A DNA stretch of 64,000 bases, from assembly GCF_000090795.2 (NCBI RefSeq), contig NW_003546307.1, positions 91,885-155,884 on the forward strand, in the 5' to 3' direction. Every line of letters begins with the position of its first letter. Positions within the stretch are counted from its first letter, which is position 1. The position numbers were made by a program, and so were the translations under genes. Under the pieces are notes generated by a model, which searched no databases, was not told the DNA's origin, and was given only the letters and a program-made list of their open reading frames with translations. Origin of the DNA: Amphimedon queenslandica (Eukaryota; Porifera; Demospongiae; Haplosclerida; Niphatidae). Shown in pieces: positions 1-11,020 of this stretch.

Positions 1-647
1 TAATTTCTCTTTCTGTCATCATTGGCATCTCTGGGTATTCTTTATCTGGTAGATTAAATACTTCTTTTAAGCAGATTATAATTACTTTGCATGCCTGCTT
101 CTTGTAACGAAGAGTGCCACCACAACGAAATTGGATTTCTTTAGATGGCAGATCGAATGCTTTCTTGTAACACTCTATCAAATCATCTACTTGGGCTGAG
201 AACTCAATGGTGCCAAAAAAAGAGCCACGTTCATTTACAGGAGACCACCATGAATAGTATCCAGGGAAAAGGTTGCTATAACAAGATACAGGCTCATACA
301 TTGTAGAATCATTAGGCTCAATACTTGCAGGACTCTGACTCCGGTACGTTTCCATGCTTCCATCTTTTCCACATTTTTCAAAAGCTTTAAACTCAATTTG
401 ATAATCTTTGCCATTATTATTACAAATTATACGATCGGCTTCATAGAAATGAGTAACATGGCATAACATTTTCACTTCCACTTCTTGCTTGCGGGTTGTA
501 CCAGTATATGGCTTCCATGGGTAATGAAGTACATGTTCACCTTTAAAATGCACTTCATAATTTGTATGTTTAAGTGAACTAAAAGTAACAAAACAAATTA
601 TGAAAATATGACTTGTCAACTTACCCTCCAGACTTATAATCAGACAT
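1..647 (-). CDS. Unrecognised 'WWS/GGTLRYK' family protein, partial (paralog 0)
   Basis: I do not recognise this family. Two exons are visible: a short first exon (625-647, starting MSDYKSGG) and a long second exon (578 down to the window edge, where the gene is cut off). The protein shares ordered motifs with three other minus-strand genes here (3357-4478, 7584-8535, 11755-12848): PWKPY, then CHVTH, then LFPGYYSWWS, then RCGGTLRYK followed by a hydrophobic CKVIIIC strand. It is the most divergent of the four. No signal peptide or membrane segment is seen. It lies tail-to-tail order upstream of BLOC1S5 on the same strand. The CHVTH and G-Y-Y-S-W-W-S motifs vaguely recall the H and Y motifs of ADP-ribosyltransferase folds, but this is speculation. 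Confidence 0.7.
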
Positions 648-921
648 CATGTATCACTGCAAGTGCAATAAATCAATGCTCTATGGAGAGCAGTGATACT
701 ATATAGGGCACAGGTCACTAGTGTCAGTATACTGTGAATATATGAATTCGGTACCATAAGGTATATGAATAATAGCTACCCAGAAATTATAGGATGGACA
801 ACTGCTTGCTAACTATTGAATCACATGTTCTCAGAAAAAATCAAATTAAAATAAAATTTAATTCTAAAATAGAGTATAAACACACATTTGACACACACAC
901 ACACACATATACAGTTAAAGT

Positions 922-1624
922 TTACGAAGGAGTGGGTGGGGTTGTCTGCCGAGGTGCTGGTCTTGTCTGCCTCAGACGATTCCTTTGTTCTCTATGTACA
1001 TCAGCTTCAGCTTTAAGGGTTGACATTTTATTATCCATCTCTTCATCGAACACTCTCTTCTCTTCCGCCAGCTTTGACTTCAATTCTTCAACCTCTTGTT
1101 TCATTGCTTCTTTCTCTTCAGATGATAATTCCTTTTGTAAAATACAACAATAGCCAGCCCCTCCATTATGCACTATTAACTTACTAAAGCATCGTTCTTT
1201 TTCTGAAGAACGCCATCACATTTTGCTACTACATCTGATACTAAACAAAGAAGGTTTATTTAAATGTACCCAATGTCCATATTATGTTACTCACAATTTG
1301 ATTTTATCTGGTTAAATAAAGGAATACTTTGCTTCATTTCTTCCAAATAGACAGCATCGATCTCATTAGCTAATTTCATTGTGTCTTTAAGAAGCTTAAC
1401 ATCACTATCCCCACGTTTACTCTTTAGTTTCAGAATACGATAATGAAAATTTATATTGACATTAAATTACCTCAAATTCCTGTACAAAATAATGCACTTC
1501 ATTCTGCAGTACTGGCCTATGATTCAGTAGTCTTTTATATATGCTGCCAGCATCTAAAATAATTATTTAATAAAACAAAGTAAAGACACTATAGCTTGCC
1601 TGATATGATGGCATCTGTCGCCAT
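922..1624 (-). CDS. BLOC1S5: BLOC-1 complex subunit 5 (muted)
   Basis: Five exons: 1600-1624, 1471-1553, 1295-1421, 1185-1240 and 922-1131, all joining in phase to about 166 residues, close to the size of animal BLOC1S5. The N-terminal part carries the family signature (RLLNHRPVLQNE followed by YFVQEFE and KRG), after which the protein is a long charged coiled coil ending in a Pro/Thr-rich tail. BLOC1S5 is a subunit of the BLOC-1 complex, which sorts cargo from endosomes to lysosome-related organelles. The first intron appears to use a GC donor (GCAAGC) rather than GT. The start codon is 125 bp from the start of the divergent PAF15 gene, so the two probably share a bidirectional promoter. The 3' flank holds a short AC repeat (about 892-905). 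Confidence 0.9.
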
Positions 1625-1748
1625 TTTGTTTTTTCTAATGCGCATGCTCAGTGTGATTGACTGATTGTTAAGTTATGTTAACCGGGCTACTGCGCGCCAA
1701 AGTTGTGGCTACTGACTAGCTCAAGAAAAGCTCTTGTTCTGAAAAGCT

Positions 1749-3248
1749 ATGGTTAGAACTAAAGCCAATAATGCATGTACTAGAAAAGGTATAGAATCTT
1801 TCTCTTAAACCACTAGTTATTTGTCTTTTCTTAGCTGTTGCAGCAAAGGCTCCAAGGAAATCTCTAGGTGGAGGAGGAGGAGGAGTCAGACATAATTTCA
1901 CATCTCCCTCTTCTGCTGGCAGAAAGAAGGGAAAAGGAGTTGGAGGAAATCCAATTAGAGTACATCCAACGCCAGCTTGGCAGAAAGGTGAATAGCGAAA
2001 GCATTACAATCACATAAAGGGTGGCATTTTCCTATAAAAGCATGCCAAGTGAACTAAACAGCAGCAAGCACAGTGCGTACAACTTTAAAAATTCGTAAAA
2101 AATCCAGTTTTGATCGGAATGAACTGAAACTTTCTACACAACATAAGAACATATATATATATATATGTATCACAAAAAATTGTAAAAATGAAGAATTTTC
2201 TCTTAGTGAAATTTGGTCCAAGACCATGTACTATAGTACAGGGACTTTAGCCTGATTTTTTAGCAACTTAAAAAAAATCATAAAAAATCCATTTTGATCG
2301 GAATGAGTTCAAACTTGCTACACAACATAAGAACATATATATTCATCAGAAAATATTATAAAAATTGAGAATTCTCTCCATTTCAATTTTGGCGAAATTT
2401 AGCCTGAGACCATGTACTGTAGTACAGGGACTTTGGCCCGATTTTTGAGCAACTTTAAAAATTCATAAGAAATCCAATTTTGATCAGAATGAGCTTAAAC
2501 TTTCTACACAACATAAAAACATATACATGCATCAGGAAACATTATAAAATTGAGAACTCTCTCCTTTTCACTTTTGACAAAATTTGGCCAAAGATTAGGA
2601 CTATGCCAAAATCCTGTGGGAAGGCTTGGTAAAGGGTGTGGTTTAGGATCAGCACTAGATTGGGAGCATTAATATATTTATAGTTTACATTTTGAAGTAA
2701 TTATGACACACCCATTATAAGTATAGCAATTTGGGGTGGGCATTATTGATAGTATTACAGGCATTAAATTACTGATATGCTATTGTATACTAGGTATAGA
2801 CCTTTTTATGGGCGGTGGATCAAGTAAAGAAACAGCTGCTTCATCATCATCAAGTCGAAGTGAAGAGAACAAGGAGAATTTCCCAAAAGGGAAAGGAAAG
2901 AGAGGAGTCAGTGGGAAAGAGAGACATAAAGGAGAGAAGGACACAGCTGCTGCTGTGATAGATGTTGAAGAAATGAACAATGATGAAGATGATAGAGAGC
3001 AGGACGAGGAGACAGAAGAAATAAATGAACAATCAGAAGAGGAAAGAGAAGATGAAGAACTGGAAGAGTTAAAATCTGAAGATGAGGAAGAAGAGGTAGA
3101 GGAGGAGGAAGAAATAGAAGAAGACGATATACTGGAAGAGGAAGAAGAGGAGGAGGAAGAAGAAGAGGGAGGGAACAAATCAATGTTAGATTCATTACCA
3201 ACTGATCTTTTTACCACACAGGATAGTGACAATGACAATGATAGTTAA
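1749..3248 (+). CDS. PCLAF: PCNA-associated factor PAF15 with long acidic tail
   Basis: Exons 1749-1788, 1835-1987 and 2794-3248 encode 215 residues (the human protein has 111). It starts MVRTKA, the histone-H3-like N-terminus of PAF15, then RKAVAAKAPRK (matching the region whose lysines are ubiquitinated by UHRF1 in vertebrates), then GGNPIRVHPTPAWQKG running across the intron into IDLF, a PIP-box-type PCNA-binding motif (Q-x-x-I). A KEN box (EENKEN) for APC/C-driven turnover follows. The last ~110 residues are a Glu/Asp-rich tail ending in a non-acidic cap around SLPTDLFTTQ, not known to me in vertebrate PAF15. Role by family: S-phase PCNA clamp partner in replication and repair. Intron 2 is filled with the dispersed 'CTGTACTATAG' repeat. 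This is the apparent parent of the broken 3' copies at 7021 and 11193. Confidence 0.88.
2080..2640 (+). repeat. Dispersed ~185 bp repeat, family A, about 3 units
   Basis: Within intron 2 of PAF15, three imperfect units each contain a 'caactttaaaaatt' segment, a 'gatcggaatgaact' segment, a 'tttctacacaacataa' segment and a core around CTGTACTAtAGTACAGGG. The same family occurs at 6480-6850, 10660-11020, 15045-15455 (broken), 40290-40430, 49030-49900 (inverted) and 54340-54860. No coding capacity is visible. Confidence 0.8.
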
Positions 3249-3356
3249 TTTAAGTTATATCATGGTATAATTCATTGAGTTATTATAAAAATAAAAGTTT
3301 TAATGTATAAAAATAAATTATCTTGTAGTATATAAGTGCATTTGTATTTCGTTACA

Positions 3357-4478
3357 TTACATGTCTTCATTATCACAATGTCGTCTTTTACTTTTTCTTT
3401 CATCCTCATGTGAGTCATTACTCCTTTTCCTTTTGATTTGAGTATCACTAGCTATTTCATCAGGGCAAATCCATTTAGATCTAGTTCCTGATGGTAGATC
3501 TTTTTGAGGTATTTTTTTGATACAATTATCACTAGTATGTATTATTTTATCAGTTTCATTGAAGTCACTTTTTGGGCAAATCATTTGGTGCTGGCCATGT
3601 GGAAAATGAAAGCCAAAGACATGATTGTTCCATGATGCAGCTCCTTTTATTTTTTTGACTTTTATTGAGTTAATAAATGAAACTACATTTTTAGAATTAA
3701 GCCGAATCTTTCTTCCTTCTGGCCACACTGGATATTTGTCATAAGGTAGCGTTGGTTCCTTTTCTTTACATACAATAATAACGTAGCATATTTCAAATTT
3801 ATATCGTAGTGTCCCACCAATCCTTAATTCAATTTTAGGAAATTTCCCTGTCAAAGGATCTTTTGGGAGACTTTTTTGGTAATGCTCAAATACAAACTTG
3901 ATACTTCCATATATTGCTACACTTCCATATCGGGATCTGTGTGGCTTATATTTAATGCTATTATCAATAGACCACCACAAGTAGCTACCAGGTAAAAGAT
4001 CTGTACTTGAATCTACATATTTGTACTTGCTTCTTTTGCCTGGTGGCATCTTGATATCGTCAGCCGCTACAAAAGTGAAACCCAGAGGTGATCCATCTTT
4101 TTTATATCCTGATTTGCCTTTTTTCCTATTAAATTTTAGAGTGTATGATCCAGGATTTAATTTACATATCTCATCAAATTCTTTCTTGTGGGTGACATGA
4201 CATAATGTCTTGACGATTTCACCCTTAGCTTCTCCTTGACCACAACTGCTAGCTTCATAGGCCTTCCAGGGCAAATGAGGTGTATACCGGGATGGAAAAT
4301 AGACTTCAAGGTGTCTTTCTTTCCAGCCATCTATAAAATAGCTAGATATATATAATTTGTAGCAGCAGCTAGATAATATTTACCTCCCCTGTTCTGTACA
4401 CTTTGGTGTATTTTCCCACGCCGGATCCCGTCGTTTCTTTGTTGGGCCAGCCAGACTAGAAATAGAGTGATTTTGCAT
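3357..4478 (-). CDS. Unrecognised 'WWS/GGTLRYK' family protein (paralog 1)
   Basis: Exon 1 is 4384-4478 and exon 2 is 3357-4341, joined in phase 2 to about 359 residues. The acceptor was chosen because it is the one that keeps phase here and in paralog 3, giving a shared SYF..GW..RHLE segment. Ordered motifs are PWKAY, LCHVTHKKEF, a KKGKSGYK segment, LLPGSYLWWSID, IELRIGGTLRYKFEICYVII, VWPEGRK and a C-terminal MICPKSDF followed by a lysine/arginine-rich nuclear-localisation-like tail (KRKRS, KSKRRH). No signal peptide or membrane helix is seen, suggesting a cytosolic or nuclear protein. It is convergent with PAF15 and divergent from the CatSper-like copy at 4671. Function unknown. Confidence 0.8.
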
Positions 4479-4489
4479 GCTTAATTTCA

Positions 4490-4665
4490 AATGGAAGCAT
4501 TTACTTGGAGTGCTTGGAACAGTCTAGAAGTTTAGAACAACCTGGAACTTTGGAGTTCGGAACATCTAGTATGGTTGTTTTGCAGCTACGCCGAGCTATT
4601 TTATAGGCAATCTCGTTAATGAATGCAATTAAAAATAATCATCCCACCCACAAGCAATTTGGAAA
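4490..4665. promoter_or_regulatory. Duplicated divergent promoter with phased GAA blocks
   Basis: Between the minus-strand unrecognised gene and the plus-strand CatSper-like start lies a block (about 4508-4560) with repeated GGAAC/AGAAG/AGAAC/GGAAC pentamers spaced mostly 8-10 bp apart. The same block is preserved at 12908-12955 upstream of the intact CatSper-like gene. Phased GAA pentamers resemble heat-shock-element half sites, but opposite-strand TTC partners are weak, so this is only suggestive. Confidence 0.35.
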
Positions 4666-4670
4666 TTGGA

Positions 4671-7440
4671 ATGGTTTCCCTTCTTCTCACATGTCTCATC
4701 ATCACTTCATTATCAAGGTATGTTACTGCTAATTATTTTGTCATTTATATGATATTTAGATACAGTAATGGGGAGATGAGCAGCTTTAGCTTACCATCTT
4801 ATAAAACAACAGCTGTATGTACACAACACTCATTATATAATCAGTCTCTCATGCCATGATTTCAGATATTTCTGAACACAATTATTGCTAATAACATTAG
4901 CTTAATATTGAATTACAGTTCTGAATGTAGCATTAGTAGAAGGTCAGTTTCATTTGCTACTTTAAAATAATGACTGTGTTGCTAGCACGGCTTTGCTAAT
5001 TCAATGTACATCTCCTGGTTTTCATAATGTGAAACTTCAAATTGAAAATGAAACTCTGTCTACTTGGGTATGATACTTGTGTAACTGTCAGAAATTGTAG
5101 TCATCTAACAGGTTCCATTTGACAACACTCCATATTGCTACTGGTGGGATGCTTTATATGTTTATGATGTCAATGCCACTTCATTCTCTCAGGCTCTTTG
5201 TTTGGATAGATAATGGCCAGTCATCCACCATTTCACCAAATGTAAGCAAATTACATCATTTATAACAACTGAAAACATCTCTGAATCATCTACCATGACA
5301 TACATACATACCAAGTATTGGGTAACTACTGCCTATAATTATATTCACGTGTGTAGTATTGATTTGTCTTCTTTTTTTCTCACATAGTTACTTACTCATC
5401 AATTTTGGCAAGTAGGGGATTACCCACGGATAGTCCCTTCTAGTAGTAATAACATGATAGTGCACTATATAGGATTCAATAACAGGTAGATGTATCTAGA
5501 TCTAAGTATAACCTTTACTATTAATAATTATATACTATCTAAACCACATCTAGTTTTTGGGAATTCCAGTTCTTAGAATTAGTAAGTGATGTATACTCAT
5601 ACACACTGACTATTGATGATAGTATAATTAGTCTATTGGACTGTATTGTCAGGTAAATAAAATAATAATAATGTGAGCTTAGTGTCAACATACGTAAATG
5701 TCTGATTCTATAGATCAACTAGTTTTGTCATCAGTCGACCAATGTATTCCATTGATTCACTAATTACAGTACATGTAAGTTAATTATCATGAATATTATC
5801 ACATTGCTACACTGTTAATATTATTATCATTAGAACCAAGTGGTCACTTTATTGAATGACACAGGTAATGGGTTACAGCTGTTTAGAGATACTGCTGCAC
5901 CTTCTGTTGCCATAGCAATACAAGGGTAAGAGCTAGAGAAACAAATATGTTTTCTAAACTTTCCTTAGAAATATAAATATCATGACACAGGATGGTTTTA
6001 GAACATAATCTGTATTAGAAGATTTTCTATTCCTAAAATTTTATTCTTTGCATTTTCATGTTACCATATAAGGTTAATGGTTATGCTGGTAGTATTAAAG
6101 ATATAGTGTACACCAGCAGTACTGGTATAGTACTATTGATTGACCAAGAGATTATCACACTAATGAATGAGAGTACTTCAATTCACTCTCCCTCTGGTAA
6201 GTTAGGATATCTCAATTAGCTGCTATTGGGATTGGTTCTATTTAGGTTTATCATCCTCCATATTAGAAAACAATGTCTTTCATATAACTGGTAGAGGAAG
6301 GGACATTATCTATGATAATGTCAGAAAGAAGGGCAAAGGAGTTGGAGGAAATCCAATTAGAGTACATCCTACACCAGCTTGGCAGAAAGGTTAAGAGCGA
6401 AAACATTATAATCACATAAAGGCTCGCATAAAGGGCAGTTAAAAGCATGCTAAGTGAGCTGAACCGCTATAAGCACAGTACGTACAACTTTAAAATTTGT
6501 AAAAATCCAAATCTGATTGGAATCAGCTTAAACTTTCTACACAAAATAAATACATGTACATGTATTTTTTAAAATGATAAAATGGAGAATTTTTGCCTTT
6601 TCAATTTTGGCAAAGTTCGGCCCGCGATAATGTACTATAGTACAGGAACTTTGGCCTGATTTTTTAGCAACTTTAAAATTTGTTAAAAAAATCCAGTTTT
6701 GATCAGAATGAACTCAAAACTTTCTACACAACATAAAAACATGTATATGCATCAAGAAACATTATAAAAATTGAGAATTCTATCCTTTTCAATTTTAACG
6801 AAATTTGACCAAAGATGAGGACTATGCCAAAATTCTGTGGGAAGCCTTGATGAAGGGTGTGGTTTAGGATCAAAACTAGATTGGGAACATTAATATATTT
6901 ATAGTTTACATTTTGAAGTAATTATGACACACCCATTATAAGTACAGCAATTTGGGGTGGGCATTATTTATTGGCATAGTATTACAGACATTAAATTACT
7001 GATATGCTATTGTATACTAGGTATAGATCTTTTTATGGGTGGTGAATCAAGTAAAGAAACAGCTGCATCATCATAACAAGGAGAATGTACCAAAAGGGAA
7101 AGGAAAGAGAGGAGTTAGTGGGAAAGAGAGACATAAGGGAGAGAAAGACACTGCTGCTGTGATAGATGTTGAATAAATGAATAATGATGAAGATGATGGA
7201 GAGCAGGAAGAGGAGATAGAAGGAATAAATGAACAATCAGAAGAGGAAAGAGAAGATGAAGAATTAAAGTCTGAAGATGAAGAGGTAGAGGAGGAGGAAG
7301 AAGAAATAGAAGAAGACGATATACTGGAAGAGGAAGAAGAGGAGGAGGAGGAAAAGGGAGGGAACAAATCAATGTTAGATTCATTACCAACTGATCTTTT
7401 TACCACACAGGATAGCGACAATGATGGTACATGTAATTAA
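4671..7440 (+). pseudogene. CatSper-like:PAF15 chimeric pseudogene (copy A)
   Basis: The 5' part (4671 to about 6319) reproduces the first exons of the intact CatSper-like gene at 13060, including a signal-peptide exon (MVSLLLTCLIITSLS). At about 6319-6322 the CatSper exon (..IIYDN) switches in frame to a PAF15 exon (RKKGKGVGGNPIRVHPTP), and the PAF15 last exon follows at 7021. The copy is dead: a 4-bp insertion in the exon after 5111 shifts frame, a later exon has an in-frame TAA (about 6006), and the PAF15 tail loses its KEN region by deletion (stop near 7073) and gains another stop near 7173. The acidic stretch 7177-7440 is therefore unlikely to be translated in its old context. Confidence 0.8.
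6480..6850 (+). repeat. Dispersed repeat family A, 2 units
   Basis: Copies of the ~185 bp repeat found in PAF15 intron 2, carried along in the duplicated unit. The first unit holds a CTATAGTACAGG core near 6632-6646. Confidence 0.75.
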
Positions 7441-7583
7441 AATTATTTTAACAAAATAATAGATCTATGTGACTGTGTCTAAAAGCAAACAAAATTAGTA
7501 AGAGTTAAAAAAATAGAGTGTATAATTATGCGTAATAATTATAGTGATAAATACAACTTTGCTCTTTGCTAACAAGCTTCCAT

Positions 7584-8535
7584 TTAGCTCAGCTTATCAG
7601 GGCATACAAATTTTTTGTAAGCTCCAGGAGGCTTTTTTTTTAAGCATTTAGAATGGTTTATAAGTTGGTGATCGAAAATTTCCTCGTGGCAAATCATTTC
7701 TTCATCACCATCAAAGTATAAAGCAAACACAAAATGATCCCAAGAGCAATTAGTACCATAGCTTGATTTTATGCTGCTATTCAGTCTAATATTGATTGGA
7801 TCTATAATCCTAACAATATTATTAGTTTTGTCAAACTTAATCTTGTTTCTTCCTTCCTCCCACATTGGGTATTGCTCCAATTCTTTTACTCCACTTTTAC
7901 ATAGAATGATAACATAGCACACTTCAAACTTGTAACGTAGTGTTCCTCCAACTCGTAGCTCAATTGTAGGATACTGACCATTGTGATCAAGTGGGAAACT
8001 GGCTTGATAAGTTGCAAGTACATCTTCAAATTGTCCATAAATCATATTCTTGCCATAAGGAGAATCATGAGGACTAGTGAATGGGGTACTGGGTCTGCAA
8101 CTGTAGGGTGCTTGTGGAGGATTCTCAATGTAAACAGACCACCAGATATATTTTCCTGGCAAAAGATTTTCCCCTGAACTAATGTAGCGATACTTGCTCT
8201 GGTCATTTGGTATTTCATCCTTAATTGCAACAAAACTGTGACCAACAGGTGTCCCATCATATTTTTTATACCCATTTTTGCCAACCTTTCTTTGAGCCCT
8301 TAGTGTGTAAACATTGGGTCTAGATCTAGTTATCATTTGAAACTCCTTGTTGTGCGTGACATGGATCAAGAAGGAATAGTTATCAATGGTGATTGTCTCA
8401 GGCTGAGTAAAATTACGCGGCATAACTGGATCTAGCTCTTCAAACCAATTATATTGTTTCCATGGCCAATGAGGCTCAAGCACAAATGGAAATAAAATTT
8501 CTTCCTTTCTACGATCCCAGGCTTCTTTAAAATAT
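7584..8535 (-). CDS. Unrecognised 'WWS/GGTLRYK' family protein (paralog 2)
   Basis: One long exon encodes a family member with PWKQY, HVTHNKEF, GKNGYKKYDG, LLPGKYIWWSVY, ELRVGGTLRYKFEVCYVII, MWEEGRN and MICHEE. It is clearly more diverged from paralogs 1 and 3 than those are from each other, although all three sit in equivalent positions of the same tandem unit. The C-terminal basic tail of paralogs 1 and 3 is absent; the protein stops at CPDKLS. A candidate first exon lies around 8589-8693 (ATG at 8693), but I could not find a donor/acceptor pair that keeps phase, so the 5' end is left open. Confidence 0.7.
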
Positions 8536-9088
8536 CTAGATATGTTTGAAACATAGATATAGTTGAAAACTAATTAGATAGCGCTAACTTTTTTCCTGTG
8601 ACAACATTCGGGGGAGGTTCCGTCCACCACTCGTCTTTGCTCGAGTTTATTATATCGGGTGGTCCTTCAACCTGCAGGCTGAGAGACTGCATTGCAATAT
8701 CCATTATTATTATTATCCTTAATGGGCTCCTGTCATTCTATAGGCTACAGGAATAGGACCTAAATATCATAGCTAGTTTAATAGATCTAGAAGACCAGTT
8801 GACCACGCCTATACTAAGGTATTATTTGATCATAGATGATTATTTTATGATTCTATAAAAGTTTAATACAAAGTCATGGAGAGATGAGTAGCTTTAATGT
8901 ACAATCTTACAAGACAGCAGCTGTATGTTCAACATAATGCTATCGTCATGATTTATATATACATTTGATTCTAGCTGATTCTTGACACTATTAATGTTAC
9001 CTCAATTTCAACTACAAGTCCTAATTGTAATTTGACTTCTTATTGCATCAAGTATGTTTTTTAATAAATATCTTGTTTGTGTCATGTT

Positions 9089-9181
9089 NNNNNNNNNNNN
9101 NNNNNNNNNNNNNNNNNNNNNNNNNNNNNNNNNNNNNNNNNNNNNNNNNNNNNNNNNNNNNNNNNNNNNNNNNNNNNNNNN
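9089..9181. other. Assembly gap
   Basis: A run of 93 N inside CatSper-like pseudogene copy B. Tandem near-identical units here make local misassembly possible. Confidence 1.
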
Positions 9182-10659
9182 AATATTGATAATGAGACTT
9201 TTTCGATTTGGGTATAATGCACAACCAAGCAAGAACTAATGTGTATTTTATCTAACAGGTTCCATTTGACAACACTCCATATTGCTACTGGTGGGATATT
9301 TCATATGTTTATAACGTAAATACAACTTCATTCTCCCTCTTTGTTTGGATAGATAATGGCCAGTCATCCACCATTTCATCAAATGTAAGCAAATGACATC
9401 ATTTATAACAACAGAAAATATCTCTGAATCATCTACCATGGCATGCATACACACATGTACCAAGTATTGGATGACTACTACCTATAATTGTATTCATGTG
9501 TGTGATGTGTAGTATTGATTTGTCTTCTTTTTTTCTCACATAGTCACTTACTCATCAGTTTTGGCTACTAGGGGATTACCCTCGGATAGTCCCTTTTAGT
9601 AAAAATAACATGATGGTACACTTTATAGGATTCAATAACAGGTACTGTATCTAGATCTAAGTATAACCTTTACTATTAATAATGATTTACAATCTAAACC
9701 ACATCTAGTTTTTGGGAATTCCAGTTATCAGGATTAGTAAGTGATATATACTCATACACACTGACTATTGATGATAGTATAATTAGTCTATTGGACTGTA
9801 TTGTCAGGTAAATAAAATAATAATAATGTGAGCTTAGTGTCAACATACGTAAATGTCTGATTCTATAGATCAACTAGTTTTGTTATCAGTCGACCAAAGT
9901 ATTTCATTGATTCACTAATTACAGTACATGTAAGTTAATTATCATGAATATTATCACATTGCTACACTGTTAATATCATTATCATTAGAACCAAGTGGCC
10001 ACTTTATTGAACGACACAAGTAATGGGTTACAGCTGTTTAGAGATACTGCTGCACCTTCTGTTGCCATAGCAATACAAAGGTAAGAGCTAGAGAAACAAA
10101 TATGTTTTCTAAACTTTCCTTAGAAATATAAATATCATGACACAGGATGGTTTTAGAACATATTTTGCATTTGAAGTAAGACCTCTTCTTCTTATAATTT
10201 CATCTTCATAATATAATTTTACTTTTATATGTGTATACTACCATATAAAGTTAATGGTTATACTGGTAGTATTAAGGATATAGTGTACACCACTACACCA
10301 GTACTGGTATAGTACTATTGATTGACCAAGAGATCATCACACTAATGAATGAGGGTACATCAATCCACTCTCCCTCTGGTAAGTTATGGTATCTCAATCA
10401 GTGACTATTGTGATTGGTTCTATTTAGGTTTAGCATCCTCCATATTAGAAAATAACGTCTTTCATATAACTGGTAGAGGACAGGACATTATCTATGATAA
10501 TGTCAGAAAGAAGGGCAAAGGAGTTGGAGGAAATCCAATTAGAGTACACCCTACACCAGCTTGGCAGAAAGGTTAATAGCAAAAACATTACAATCACATA
10601 AAGGGTGGCATTTTCCTATAAAAGCATGCTAAGTGAGCTGAACCGCTATAAGCACAGTA

Positions 10660-11020
10660 CGTACAACTTAAAAATTTGTAAAAATCCAAATCTGATTGGA
10701 ATCAGCTCAAACTTTCTACACAAAATAAATACATGTACATGTATTTTTTAAAATGATAAAATGGAGAATTTTTGCCTTTTCAATTTTGGCGAAATTTGGC
10801 CTGAGACCATGTACTATAGTACAGGAACTTTGGCCTGATTTTTTAGCAACTTAAAAAAATCATAAAAAATCCAGTTTTGATCAGAATGAACTCAAACTTT
10901 CTACACAACATAAAAACATGTATATGCATCAAGAAACATTATAAAAATTGAGAATTCTCTCCTTTTCAATTTTGATGAAATTTGACCAAAAGATGAGGAC
11001 TATGCCAAAATTCTGTGGGA
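10660..11020 (+). repeat. Dispersed repeat family A, 2 units
   Basis: Same intronic repeat as at 2080 and 6480, in the matching position of tandem unit B, with a CCATGTACTATAGTACAGG core at about 10807-10825. Confidence 0.75.

Noticed and set aside
2780-3238. Long poly-serine open frames on the minus strand opposite the three acidic tails (also 7071-7421 and 11221-11646).
   Set aside because: They are the antisense reading of GAA/GAG-rich codons; the plus-strand frame joins a recognisable PAF15 gene, and no start context or homology supports the antisense.
7177-7440. Separate acidic protein gene in copy A.
   Set aside because: It begins at an internal ATG after two in-frame stops of the old PAF15 frame; better explained as pseudogene remnant.
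8589-8693. First exon of unrecognised paralog 2 (ATG at 8693).
   Set aside because: Open frame and GTTAGC donor are present, but phase does not fit the acceptor at 8535, so it was not joined to the gene.
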